Below are positions 32,991-44,192 of a DNA stretch of 64,000 nt, one piece after another. This DNA is from Kuschelorhynchus macadamiae (Eukaryota; Arthropoda; Insecta; Coleoptera; Curculionidae): the NCBI GenBank assembly GCA_030620095.1, contig JAUTXW010005214.1:62001-126000 (forward strand), written 5' to 3'. The notes beneath the pieces are model-generated. The model was not told where the DNA came from and did no database searches. It saw nothing but the letters and a program-made list of their open reading frames with translations. Position 1 is the first letter of the stretch. Every line of letters begins with the position of its first letter. The position numbers were made by a program, and so were the translations under genes.

Positions 32991-34369
32991 CAAAACACAG
33001 ATCAAAATGAGCTCTGATGAGCAGAGTTCAAGTATTTATATTTGATCTGTGCTCACCTATGATTATTGTGGGATAAGATCCCAGTCAGCGCAAACCTACA
33101 TCACAGTATCAAGCCTAAAATTTTTTCTATAGGTGGGTACTGTAGGTTTAAAATAATGGGTATTAGCTAGGTCGAGTCAGGGAAATTTTGGCAGGTAACG
33201 GCTACCTAAGAGTTAGTTATTACGGTAAGGTATCAAAGCTGGTTTTTGAATATGTCTTACAGAACAGTATTAGCGACTCGCAGTTGCTATTACCAGGCAC
33301 CTTTCGCGGGTCCTAGATGTTGCCAGACGCCTTAAAGCTCAATAAGTAATGGGTACAACTACGTCATAGTATCAAGCCTATGACGTAAGTATGGGGTTTC
33401 ACTTACATACACTTTATAACAGGAAAAGAAATTTTATAAACCCTTTCTGATTGCAAAGGTATTAGATCCCTCGTCGGCAGTAAGAATTGCCTAATCTTTT
33501 TCTGCGCATTACAGGCAGAAATCTTGCAATTTTATCTGTGGTACCCTGTATAAAAGGTAAAACTGCACTACTTGCGGTTAAGTATTCATTATTGGTTGAG
33601 GTCTTGCATTGCTATTAAATCTAACGCGTAATATTTTCATTGTAATATCGGTTTTATTTCAAAGCCTCAGTTAGTGTCTCTTTTTCCTTCGGAAATTGTT
33701 TATCGAAATCGTTGCATGGGCCGCGGTGGGGAACCTCAATAGTTTAGATTTTTGTGTAGGGCCGTTTTAAAATGCTAGTGTACACAAGTCCCATTACCAA
33801 TGTAGAGGAATTAAGAGAAATAATAGAATAGAAAGCAGAATATGATAGAATACAAAATACTATAGGAATGTTTCAACGAACGAGGGCGGAATCATGCATA
33901 TTAAACCATTTTCACCAATTCCTGTAATAATAGTTTGATTCTAGTTGTAATTGTTGTTAGTTGTTCTTTTTCATTACACGCAGATGCCGTGTATTTCATG
34001 CTATTCAATTATTAATAATTGCGCAAGATTTTGTACTCCAAAAACGGCGCATCGCAGGAAAAAACTTAAGTCTTTCAAATTGAATGTGAAATTCAAAAAT
34101 AATTTTTATTTAAAAAAACATGTCAAGCGGTTACGAAAATATTAATACATTTCCTTGTATACCAGAAATATGCTCGTCTGAACTCATTTCTTGTTCGTGC
34201 AGTGAAGATCCCTCGTAAAATCGCAAGCGAAACGTTCGAAAGTAATCCCAAATCTGATAATTTCTAAACCCAATGACCATCTCTGGATTGACTGCACCTG
34301 TGAAAGCTTTTGTCTTCTTATCTTACATTTTGGCGGTTTTCTATTGCTAAATTTCTTTATAATGATTAG
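32991..34369. other. Non-coding (probably serpin intron)
   Basis: No gene supported. 33060-33430 contains two copies of ACATCACAGTATCAAGCCTA / ACGTCATAGTATCAAGCCTA (about 33102 and 33360), suggesting an unclassified repeat. One isolated CCCTGTATAA end at about 33545. Confidence 0.4.
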
Positions 34370-34512
34370 GAATGGTCTTTGTGACGCGAATGTTATCCAT
34401 ACCGGGACCTCCAATGGAGTTTCACGCAGATCATCCGTTTTTGTACTATCTGGTGAATAGGCATGGAAGGGACAGACACATTTTGTTCAGGGGTCGATTA
34501 TTGCGTGCGTAA
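34370..34512 (+). CDS. Serpin alternative last exon 2
   Basis: Second terminal exon of the same serpin. The acceptor is TTTCTTTATAATGATTAG ending at 34369. The exon's first two bases, GA, complete a split Gly codon, the same phase as exon 1. The protein reads MVFVTRMLSIPGPPMEF, HADHPFLYYLVN, HILFRGRLLRA, stop at 34510. F-H-A-D-H-P-F and LF-R-G-R are the serpin C-terminal blocks. The loop is longer than in the other two exons. Its P1 is uncertain, most likely Leu before Ser (RML|SIP), which would favour chymotrypsin-like targets; Arg is the alternative. There is no ER-retention ending, so the isoform would be secreted if the gene encodes a signal peptide. An AATAAA lies 136 bases after the stop. 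Confidence 0.78.
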
Positions 34513-34647
34513 ACGTGACAGAAGCACTTAAAGTAAGTCTAGACAGCTAAAAGAACGGCGGCTTTAGTTTTATTATTAATTTAGGTAAATTTCTTTGTAA
34601 TATATTATCTGTATGAATTTTTATTGTATAAAAAATGCAAATTACCC

Positions 34648-34653
34648 AATAAA
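34648..34653 (+). terminator. Polyadenylation signal AATAAA for serpin exon 2
   Basis: Canonical hexamer downstream of the exon 2 stop, as expected if this exon ends its own transcript. The position is suggestive only, since the region is AT-rich. Confidence 0.45.
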
Positions 34654-36015
34654 ACTGGATAAGTTTCTCGAATTTTGCATAGACCGGCTATAGACAGCAA
34701 GAAAGAAATGTATTATTCCATAATATTTGTATTTAATTGATATGGAAATCAGTAAGATTAGAATCAACAAATGATAAAATTATTGCAATTGTTTTTATTT
34801 ATTGAACGTTCTGTTTGTAAAAATATCTAAACTTTAAAACACATTTTCACTTTAGTTTTAAAGTATATTTTTTAATATTAGGCCGATTAAAAGTGAATAA
34901 AATACGTCACATCTCCGTTTTGATTACCTCCAAATATCAAGGTTACTTGTCATGTTGGAAACAAGTCTCAAATACATTAAGAAGTTTAAGATTAAATTAA
35001 TTATAGCAAAGATTAAATAACAATAGGTAAACTTGCTTCCTATTATTTGAATTGAACCAAGTTAACGTTTATTTTGCTTAAATCTACTAATAATGGGGTG
35101 ATCAATCAATATTGCCCTTCATTTCAAAAACGAAGATGGCCATGCAAACTTTGTTGTAAGTAAACTAGCTGGCCTGGCAGACCTTGTTCTGCCTTTTCCG
35201 TTAGATGGCGCAGGGGAATTATAAGAATATGGGGGAATTCACCACATCGTCTAGAAATGTTATTGAAGAAAAACATATTGGTTTTATAGAGAAATATACG
35301 CAATAAAACAATACAAAAAAATAGTGTTGAAAAGTCTCGGTAACCAGAGAATCATTAAAAATAAATCATGTAAGTTGGTGAAGTTCAACTCTCTCACGAA
35401 CTTGCTGAAAAATCTCGCATACCCCCGATTGCACAACCATTAATCGTTTTTTAAAATATTTTTAGAGCTTTCGTATTTGACAAGTTGCTTACAGAAATCT
35501 AGGAATTCTCTGCCAAATTTGACATTCCGTTAAACATAAACAACCCTAGAATCAGTGTTTCTTAATTATTTAAAAGTGTGAGCCTCTGTTTTTTTGCATA
35601 TTGATTACTAATCAAATTTATTTAGTGTTAGTATCACTGATACACAACAGTCTACAGTATTCAATAGTCATTTATATAGTTCATTAATAATCTTACACAA
35701 TTACGCCAGTATCAAATACATTTGGTTCTATTTTTTTTAATTCCCAACCTTTTGTAATGTAGTTTATAAGGTATTGTATAATACGGTATAAATATGACAA
35801 TGTAATAGATGTAAAAATTGTTTCTAACCGAATTCTATCAATAAATGCAAGTTTCTCTCAAATATTATGCGTTGTTTAAATATCCTGGATATTAAATTCG
35901 ATTTTGTTCTAATAATAGCAGTAATTGGAAAATTTCGTTTACACAAACACTGGATGCTTCACACGTAGCGCCTGAAAATGTTCCAGTTTATAGTAGATTA
36001 ATAAACTGTTGTATA
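34654..36015. other. Non-coding (probably serpin intron)
   Basis: No gene or repeat recognised. Confidence 0.35.
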
Positions 36016-36109
36016 CAGAGTGCGTCAAACTCACTGGCCTATTAACTGATTTGAATTATGACATTTTTGACTTAGAAATGGAAGCTTTCACGGCTTTGGT
36101 TAATTAAGG

Positions 36110-36292
36110 TAACATGGTTTTTGGGATTAGATTGTGTCAAATTAGAATTACTATCCGACGTTTCGCCTTCGGTTACACGAGGCTTCTTCACTCACAGTAA
36201 AGATCTCTAAAGATGCCTCATGCAATCGAAGGCGAAACGTCAAATAGTAATTCTAGTTTGACATGGTCTAATTCCAAGAACCATGATTTCTT
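36110..36292. repeat. 'GGCGAAACGT' fold-back repeat, both arms
   Basis: GGTTTTTGGGATTAGATTGT, GTCAAATTAGAATTACTATC, CGACGTTTCGCCTTCG is followed after about 50 bases by its inverse CGAAGGCGAAACGTC, AAATAGTAATTCTAGTTTGAC and GGTCTAATTCCAAGAACC. The arms are about 70 bases. Confidence 0.7.
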
Positions 36293-36879
36293 ATTTGACA
36301 GTTTTGACTTTTTGAAGCCCTGTAACTGCTAAACGAATTAACTTGGAACAAAATGTATTGCACTCTCCTGTCTTAGTTTTAGGTATCTGTCTCCACACTA
36401 ATTCTAAATTTGAAATATCAAATTTTGACACTTTCTGTCAAACTGGAAATTGGTATACCAAAATGGGTAATTAAAAAATTTGATAAGAAAGTGAGAGCCA
36501 TTTTGTTTGTTGGTTTGGCAGTTGCAGGACAGATTTAGGAAATAAACACACCACACATATTAACACAAGAATACAATAATATGCAGGGTGTTACACAAAT
36601 TCGAATGGATAGCATTGGCATCTCAAAAGATACAAAGTTGGTTAAAACTAACTTAAAACTTCTCCTTTTTAATTTTTTTTCAGGTTGCGTTTCAAGAGAC
36701 ATTACAAGATAAATTTTACATTTGTATAACCACTTTCCTTCCTCTATAAGATGGTGCACTCAGATTTAAAATCTGATGTTTTGTCTTCGAGGTCTCATAA
36801 TCAACTTCACTTTTTTTTAATACGGACCTGGACCGTATTAAAAAAAAACAAATTCTGTTGTACAATCTTCTTTAATTAC

Positions 36880-39565
36880 CTGCTAAATTTGCTAGATAGG
36901 CTACCAGTAAAAGGCAGGAAAATTCTATGCGGGGCTCTTAATATTGTCTGCTACTGTTTGTGCCACCCAGAAATTTTTAATTTCTATATTTGACTCTTTC
37001 GGTCTTGCAATGCATGTATCGTCTCTAACTAGAATTTCCAAATACTCTTCTTCTATCATTGATTACTTAACGTCTGATTTTTTTCTATCAGAGGTTCAAT
37101 CTCAGGCTTGTAGCACAGGTCTTTCCGATCACGAATCAATATTTTCCAAATTTAAAATTCCTCTTACAGAGACCTCGCCATAGGGGCAGAATTTTCTCGG
37201 CCACCAATTTTTCAGAATTTCATAATATTTACTTATATACAGACTGGAATTTTGAATTTGAAAATGTTAACTCTAATTTTAGAGCTTTCTCAAATAAAAT
37301 TTTAAAGCTTTCTTAAATAAAATTGTAAGTGCTTTTAATAAGGCCTTCCCTCTTAAAACCATCAAACCTGAGCGTGATAAACCGTGGACCGCGAAAGGAC
37401 TGCGCATTTCTGCTAAAAATATTCTTATATATAAAAAAATTCACCAACTCCATTCTTATTCTCGACTATATCTGTAATTTATAGGAGGATCTATATTAAA
37501 CTAATCAAGTCAACAAAAAATACTACCAAAAATCTAACAAGAAAGTCTAAAAACGTTTCAAAGGAAACCTGGTCCATTATCAGTGACCTCAGAAACAAAT
37601 CAAACCTTGTGACTCAGATCTTGCCAAGGCCAATTAACCTAAATGATTATTTTATTAATGTAAGCAAATCTTACCTCTGATATCTCGCCAAATTTGGACC
37701 CTCTTTCGTTGCTTCCTCCATCGAAAAATGTCGCTGACATTCTTTTCATAAGCAGCATGGAGCTATTGCTAGAAATGAATAACATCACAAGCAAATTTTC
37801 GTGTAGCACTGATGGCCTATCAATTAAAATAATCCTGAACCTGCCGCTCCCAGTCATAGAGGCCCATACAACACTAAAAAATGAATCTCTTATAAAAGGT
37901 ATATTCCCTGAATGCCTTAAAACAGCTATAATTATTCCTCTTCATAAAGGGGGTGAAAAAATTCTTGCAATTATCGCCCAATTGCTCTACTACCACTGCT
38001 ATCAAAAATCATTGAAAGGTTACTGAAGAATCGTGTTATGCCATTTCTCCTTAAACATCAGATAATATCCCCGGATCAGTTTGGATTTTTACCCAACAAG
38101 TGAACCATGTTCTCGTTGTTTAGAGACGTCTACTTATCCTTCAATAACAACCACCCCACCGCCTCAGTTTTTTGTGACTATGCAAAAGCCTTTGACTGTA
38201 TTTGTCGTGAAATTTTGATAACCAAGCTGAATTTTTATGGAATCCTTGGTGTTTCTTTAAATTGGTTTAAATATTATCTCGGGAATTGGCAACAAGGGCA
38301 AATGGTTCTGATTCTGGGCCCTATTCTTTTTTGTTATACATTAATGATATTACCAACCTAAAAATTATTGGAAAAATCTCTCTCTTTGCTGACGACACAA
38401 GCATAACATGGAGTCATTTTGATACAACGTCTTTACGTTCTAATATTTCCAACAACTTTGTTATGATTAAGGGTTGCTCCGATTCCAATCTGTTTTGCTT
38501 CATTGTGGATATAACGGTGATCTTATCTTATAAGGGGACTTTACAACCACTTCGGCTGCTTAACAGCAATATTAAATACGTTGAGTCGCTTAAATTCCTG
38601 GGTTTGAATATAAATAACAACTGAAAATGGTCTAAGCATATTGACACCTTAACTAAAAAACTGTCTACCACCTGCTTTGCCATTTGATCAGTTTCAAAAG
38701 AACTGGACGTGTCTTCTGCCAGACTTACTTATTTCTCTCATCTCGCTATGGCCTTCCCTTTTGGATTGCTTTACCACCGAGCCATTTCTTAGTATTTTTA
38801 GGCATAAAAAAAAGCAATTCGCTATTTACTCTAATTCGGTCTAAATAGTAGAACGCACTGCCAATACTATTTCAAAAAAACATGAAATATTAACACTTGC
38901 TGCATTATTTATTTTAGAAACCGTCTGTTTAATGAGAAAATATATAAACACATTGCCGAAAAGGCCACAAGACGTATATCCTACCAGAAACTCTATGCAG
39001 GACATATACCTTCTCATTCCTCCTACAGAATTAATAAAAAAATCAATGATTTACAACGCCATAAAACTTTACAATCATCTTCCAGAACATTTAAAAACAA
39101 TTCCTATGTTTGCACTCTTTCGAAAAAAAAAAACTAAAGCGTACCTCATTGAAAGAACTTTTTACTCGTTAATGATTTTTATAATTAATAAGTCTCATTA
39201 AAATGTTTTTTATTTGGTTGTTTACTTAAATCTGCTTCTAGCATAGAATTTGAAAATATTTTATAGGGAATGAACCAATTATTTTTGTTATATGTTAGAC
39301 TTATATTATACATTTTCTTTTTTTTCTTTTTAATACACTTTAATTATTATATTAGTTCAGTACACTTTTTGTTTAACTTCACTTATTTTGCTTGTATAAC
39401 AATAATTAAATAGAATTTAAGGTCGCGTAATTTTAATTTCAATGTCATCGTTCGTTTTTTCATGTTTTTGTTTTTTTTTCGTTTTAAGGTAAATTTCGCT
39501 TTGTCCATAAAATTTTAACAATTTTTCTGCAGCAATAAAACATACTTTTGTTTGTTTGTTTGGAT
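36880..39565 (+). pseudogene. LINE A copy 2, heavily decayed
   Basis: Same family as copies 1 and 3, with many stops and deletions. Endonuclease pieces: LLDRLPVKGRKILCGALNI (the GDFN Asp-Phe lost) and STGLSDHESIFSKF. Reverse-transcriptase pieces: CSTDGLSIKIILNLPLPVIE, AIIIPLHKGGEKI, VFCDYAKAFDCICREIL, LFADDTSITWSHF and LKFLGLNINNN. C-terminal pieces: MRKYINTLPKRPQDVYPTRN and AIKLYNHLPEHLKTIPMF. The VPQGS block is deleted: the frame jumps from GNWQQ to ILGPILF. The 3' UTR ends in TTTG repeats at 39545-39565. Much older than copies 1 and 3. Confidence 0.8.
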
Positions 39566-40270
39566 TTTTTACTTCATTTTAAGAAGCCCTTGACCTCTCA
39601 AAACCAATGATGTATTGCACTGTTACATTTAATTTTTTTCAAATTCTTTATTTGCCAAGATTCTTGTTTTCTCTCTCCCTCTGGCACATTGTCTCTTATG
39701 GGAATTAATGGGTTTTGGGAGGTCGAACGCTTGTCAAAAGTGAAATAAAAAATCCAGGTCCAGCATTTAAAAAACATTGATGATGAGGGGAAGAAACGTT
39801 GAATTTTTAAATTTGAGGGCACATCTTGTAGAAGAGCTAAATTGGTTATAAAGATGTTAAATTTATTTTGTATCATCTCTGCAAATGCAGCCTGAAAAAA
39901 AATAAAAAGGAAAAATGACTATTTTCGGTTTTTTACGGATATCTTCAGAAGTAGTCGGAATTTTCCAAGTTTGTTAAAGGTATATTATTCAATATTAAAC
40001 TGCGCAACTTTACCCTACTTTAACAAACCTCGCATCTCTTACGGTTTTTGAGATGCCAATGCTGTACCAGCGAATTTGAAACACCCTGTGTAGGGCATTC
40101 CATTTAGAGATCATATGCAGCCACCAGTTTAGGTTAAAAGCGCCGATACCGCACAAATAAAAATATTTTAGAAAGGTAATGTCCCCTATGGCTAGGGCGA
40201 ACTATACAAAGTAATTTATTTTATGGTTCTTCAGATAGTTGTAATAGGCTACTAAGTTTGACGCACTCTT

Positions 40271-41639
40271 TATACACACTAGAACCTTCTTAGATAAGTT
40301 TTAGAGTAACCCACTTGCACTTTTAATTACTGACTGACTCTTTACTTATGTAGAAAGCCCTAGTTAGTAGCAGTAGAAGCCTAATACGCTTTTTAGTATC
40401 TTTTGTTTTAACTTACTTAACTGTACTAATGTGTTACTAGACTATTTCTTCCTAAAAATTGCATTTTTTTTTCTATTTTCGATAATGTAATTATATATAT
40501 TTTTCTCGCTTTAATTTCATAATCTTTTTGGCTGGAACTAAAGTAGTTTATTTTGGGTAAGTAGAGTTGTTACATATAATAACGATATGACATTGTGGAC
40601 AGTTACACAATGTAAGCTACTCCTAGTAAAATTCTAAAAATGCATAAAACACGTACTTTTCCATAATTCTGTTGATCAGGTGTAATCTTCCTATAATGAA
40701 ATGACTAACCATAGAAATCTAAATGCAACAAACTTCACTCTTAGAAACATTCCATTAACCCCTATTTTCAATATTCTACAGGTAAAGACAGGCGAGAAAA
40801 ATTCGTTTGGAATTTTAGATGAAACTCCCTGGGTATTGTCCCTTCACGATAGTATCTTATCTTGTGTGAATAGGTTGTATATTTTATAATAATGCTCATT
40901 ACAAAATTTTTACTCGCAGTCGCTTTTGACGTACCTCATTTGCCTTTCAAGATGGTGGAAAATTTTAAAATTCGTAAAAGTAGGGTTAGGTAATGAGATA
41001 AGAAAAATGTTATAAGAAAAAATGGTTCTCATTTACATGAATGAAGAATGATTTAAATGAAAACTTATTTTTTTTAATAATTGCTTTCAGATGAAAAAAA
41101 ATGTCAATATTTTTCAAAAAATAGGTTTATCAAAGTTTTTTTCTTGACTATTATTTAATAAACATTTATTTCCTAAATCTGCCAAAATACATGATTTCTA
41201 AAATAATGTTTTTTCCGGTTTCTAAGTATAACAATGACTTGTTAACCTAACAAGTCCTTATTAGTTTTGGCACAATTTTTATATCAAACAATTTAAAAAT
41301 GTTGATTCTTATGCAATTTCATTAAAGTTTGTTAGGTTTTTTTGCAAAATAGGATTTTTATACGCTTGCCAACTGAAATATTACATTTGAATTAAAAACA
41401 AAATGGATTTCGTATTAATACAATGGTAGTAAAGACGTCTTTTTGATACAAATCTCGGAGGTATTCCATTTAGGTATAGAAACATTTATGCGACATTATA
41501 TTATGACTTTAAAACTTCCCAACAATATTCATTTGGTTTCCAAAATCTTGCGATAATGCCAGACAAGAGAAAATCCTTATAACAATTTTCTTAAGAACCT
41601 TACTTCAGAAAATCTACAGGCTAAAAACGAGACACGAAA
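40271..41639. other. Non-coding (probably serpin intron)
   Basis: AT-rich. No gene or repeat ends recognised; the open frames here show no family resemblance. Confidence 0.35.
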
Positions 41640-42035
41640 TAATTACAATCGCATAATCTTTGATGTCAAAAATGCTTTCAAACGCAGAATGGTTAACAAT
41701 CCTTTTGGTCGGTTGCCAAAGCATTAAACAAAACCTCTGCAAGAGCTTCTTTCCACCCTTAACTTCTGGTCTCCACGCCTGAAACAAAAGCTGAGCTTTT
41801 TTCAAACCAGTTCGCCCCAAATTCTACTTTAAACGCTCCTGTTCACTTCCCCCTTCCATCAGTACCAGCCTTGCTATACAATAGGCTCGCAATTACCTTC
41901 AGGGTTAAAAAGTTACGATGCATACTCAAAACACTTAATACCAAAAAGTCTTCTGGCCTTGATGGTATTCCTACCATAGTTCTAAAAAAGTGCGTTTCTG
42001 AACTGAAAGACATTCTTCTTAAAAGTTAAAAATCT
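41640..42035 (+). pseudogene. LINE fragment, segment between endonuclease and reverse transcriptase
   Basis: Shifting frames give FWSVAKALNKTSARASFHPL, TSGLHA, KAELFSNQFAPNST, LNAPVHFPLPSVPAL, then ITFRVKKLRCILKTLNTKKS and SGLDGIPTIVLKKCVSELKD. That is the linker and first reverse-transcriptase block (K-x-S-G-x-D-G-I-P). It stops before the catalytic region. A different LINE family from A, B and H. Confidence 0.6.
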
Positions 42036-43148
42036 GTATCCAGGGTTATTATTTTATCTTGTCCACATTTTAAACACTTGTAAAATAATAACACAGTTTC
42101 TTAGTTTCATCTCTTCCCTTATCCCCAAGTATGTAAGCATTTTCTTTTTTCTTTCTCCATGGTACTAAGCCCAAGTCTCACAGTAAATAAAAAAATTGCA
42201 GTTTGGAAGGGTACGTTGTAATATGTTTTATTTTGCATCTTTTAAATATCTAAACTGTCTTGTTCTTGCATCTCCAAAATTAATATTATTTTTTCCAAGT
42301 AGTTTGACCTCACTTTTTTTAATTGCTTTTCTATACGTTTAGTGGAGTCAGTCTACTGGAAACTTTTCGTGAAAAATGGACTTCTCTTCCCATTAGATTT
42401 TCTTTTGTATAAATATGTTGATGAAAAAAACCCCATGATATAACGAATTTTCTCCATGATTTTACTTGTTTTAATGAATGTTGATACACTTCTAGTCGCC
42501 ATTTATAAACATAACAAATTTTAGGTATTTGCATCTAACTATGTAAGAACGGTTAAAACTGCAAATTTTGTTGAAAATTAATTTGCATGTAGTTTTTATG
42601 AATCCGTTATGAATGTTTTATTTTTTTTAATGTAAGGTTTTTTAGATATTTAAAATGGCACTGAAATATTTTTTAAATAAAAAATTCTATTAAAATTCCT
42701 ACTTAACAAAACATAAATATTTGAATAAAATTTTATTTGTTTTAAATATTAACTTTTATAATTAAAGTAGAAAAAAAGATATTAAACTCAAGAGGAAAGC
42801 TAAATAGTTACAAAAGCTTACTTTTAAACAAAAAAAGGGCTTATAATAAAAACAATTTTATTTTTAAAAGAAATGCATCTTATTTAATATTTAAACAAGT
42901 ATTAATAATTCTGTTTATTTAAATTGTATTTCTTAAAATTAAAATATCAATAATTAACATTATTTTTTTTGTTTAAAACTACGTTTTTCAACTATTTGAC
43001 TTTTTTTTGTATAAACGTTTTTTCTCTTTATTAATTATAAAAATAAATATTTAAAATTAAAAAGAACAAATTTTTTTATTCAAAAAATTATTTTTGGTGC
43101 AATTTTAAAGAGAATAAAAAAATTAGGAGGTTTAAAAAAATAAAACAT
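42036..43148. other. Very AT-rich spacer
   Basis: Long A/T runs from about 42600 to 43140. No feature supported. Confidence 0.4.
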
Positions 43149-43427
43149 TCACTTTGACCAGTTTGCAGAACAACTGCCAACAGTTCTATTTTCAAATCTA
43201 ATTGCCGTTTTTAACCGTTCTGTTAAATACAAAGACCTAAAATTTGGTATGAATATTATTCTCGCCAGTTTCACCAACAAAAAACCCGAAGGGAAGTGCA
43301 GTTCCTTTGTAACGAAAATTTCCGGTAAACTGACTTCACTAGTCATTCCAAAGACCGATTCTACTTCGAATAGATATTCCAAGATACAAGGAAAATAGCC
43401 ACATCCACTGCCCTGTAGCCGTTTCAT
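43149..43427 (-). CDS. Unassigned 92-residue open frame (doubtful)
   Basis: An ATG-started frame in a locally GC-richer patch after a very AT-rich stretch: MKRLQGSGCGYFPCILEYLF through FRSLYLTERLKTAIRFENRT to the stop. I do not recognise it. The opposite strand is also open over the same span (EQLPTVLFSNLIAVFNRSVK, then LASFTNKKPEGKCSS), preceded by a possible acceptor TTTGCAG at 43162-43168, so the strand is undecided. It could be a host exon, the edge of an unclassified repeat, or chance. Confidence 0.2.
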   Translation of the reverse strand: MKRLQGSGCGYFPCILEYLFEVESVFGMTSEVSLPEIFVTKELHFPSGFLLVKLARIIFIPNFRSLYLTERLKTAIRFENRTVGSCSANWSK

Positions 43428-43723
43428 TAGATCGCACGCAACTGTGTGGTTTGGTGCTGCCAGAAGCGCCTACTACTACTGACTATAAACGTGTTTAACC
43501 AGCCGATCGGTTACAATACGCGGACTGGCAACTCTAGGTGTTGTGCGAGGTCAACTCGGGCGTTGGTCTTACGTAGAAATCTCTCGATGGATCGCAATTA
43601 TACGGAAACAATATAAAGTTGAGATTGAGATCCATTAAGGGGTTAATTTATTTTACATTCATGGTTTGTCTATTCAAAGTATTATCTGTCTTTGGTCATA
43701 TACGTAGAACTTCTTTGGTGCAG

Positions 43724-43863
43724 GTGCTGCGATTCAGATGAGGTGTCTGCCCATAGTCGAGGAGTTTACAGCAGACCATCCTTTCGTTATAGCTTTAATC
43801 GCAAATCATGAAAACTATGACATAGTTTTATTCTCAGGAAGACTGACAACCATCACGCAATAG
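43724..43863 (+). CDS. Serpin alternative last exon 3
   Basis: Third terminal exon of the serpin. The acceptor is ACTTCTTTGGTGCAG, ending at 43723. The first two bases, GT, complete a Gly codon in the same phase as exons 1 and 2. The protein reads AAIQMRCLPIVEEF, TADHPFVIALIANHE, YDIVLFSGRLTTITQ and stops at 43861. F-T-A-D-H-P-F and LF-S-G-R are the serpin signature. Counting back from the PF as for exon 1 puts P1 at the Arg of QMR, with Cys at P1', which suggests a trypsin-like target. No retention signal. No AATAAA was seen within 150 bases. The gene could have further exons to either side; I found none. Confidence 0.78.
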
Positions 43864-44192
43864 GTATTATTTTCAGTGTACTGTTTTGTTAACACTGAGT
43901 TTGTTTTTTAAGTTTTGAATACTTATAACAATTGTTTTTTTTTTGCTATAGACTTACTTTATAATTTTTGACTGACTTATCCTCTTGGGAATAGCAACCT
44001 CAAGTAACACTTTAGAAATAGCTAAATTAAGCTACTGAAAATATAATTTTTTCGTCTGATTTCCAGTTTATTGATTTGTTACAAACAACAGAACTCGATA
44101 TGTTTGTGGGCAACGAATTCATTGCCCAACACTGATTTTTTTTCCAGTGTAGTCACTAAAGTTTTGTTACGATAGAGTGATTTGATAGTATA

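Larger units (their letters stand above)
36016..40270. mobile_element. Mariner-type element 'F' with composite inverted repeats, split by LINE A copy 2
   Basis: The left end CAGAGTGCGTCAAACT pairs with AGTTTGACGCACTCTTTA at 40254-40271. Similarity continues inward (GGCCTATTA..ACTGATTTGAA against the inverse of 40215-40250). A second inner pair follows: GCAGGGTGTTACACAAATTC..AGCATTGGCATCTCAAAA (36593-36632) against its inverse at 40045-40092. This is the same layered arrangement as in elements A, B and G. No transposase was recognised; the interior is largely taken by LINE A copy 2. A fold-back repeat is inserted in the left arm. Confidence 0.55.

Noticed and set aside
35170..35225. ADLVLPFPLDG, examined as a fourth serpin-type PF block
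   Set aside because: Spacing and flanks do not fit F-x-A-D-x-P-F, and there is no acceptor in phase or LF-x-G-R strand.
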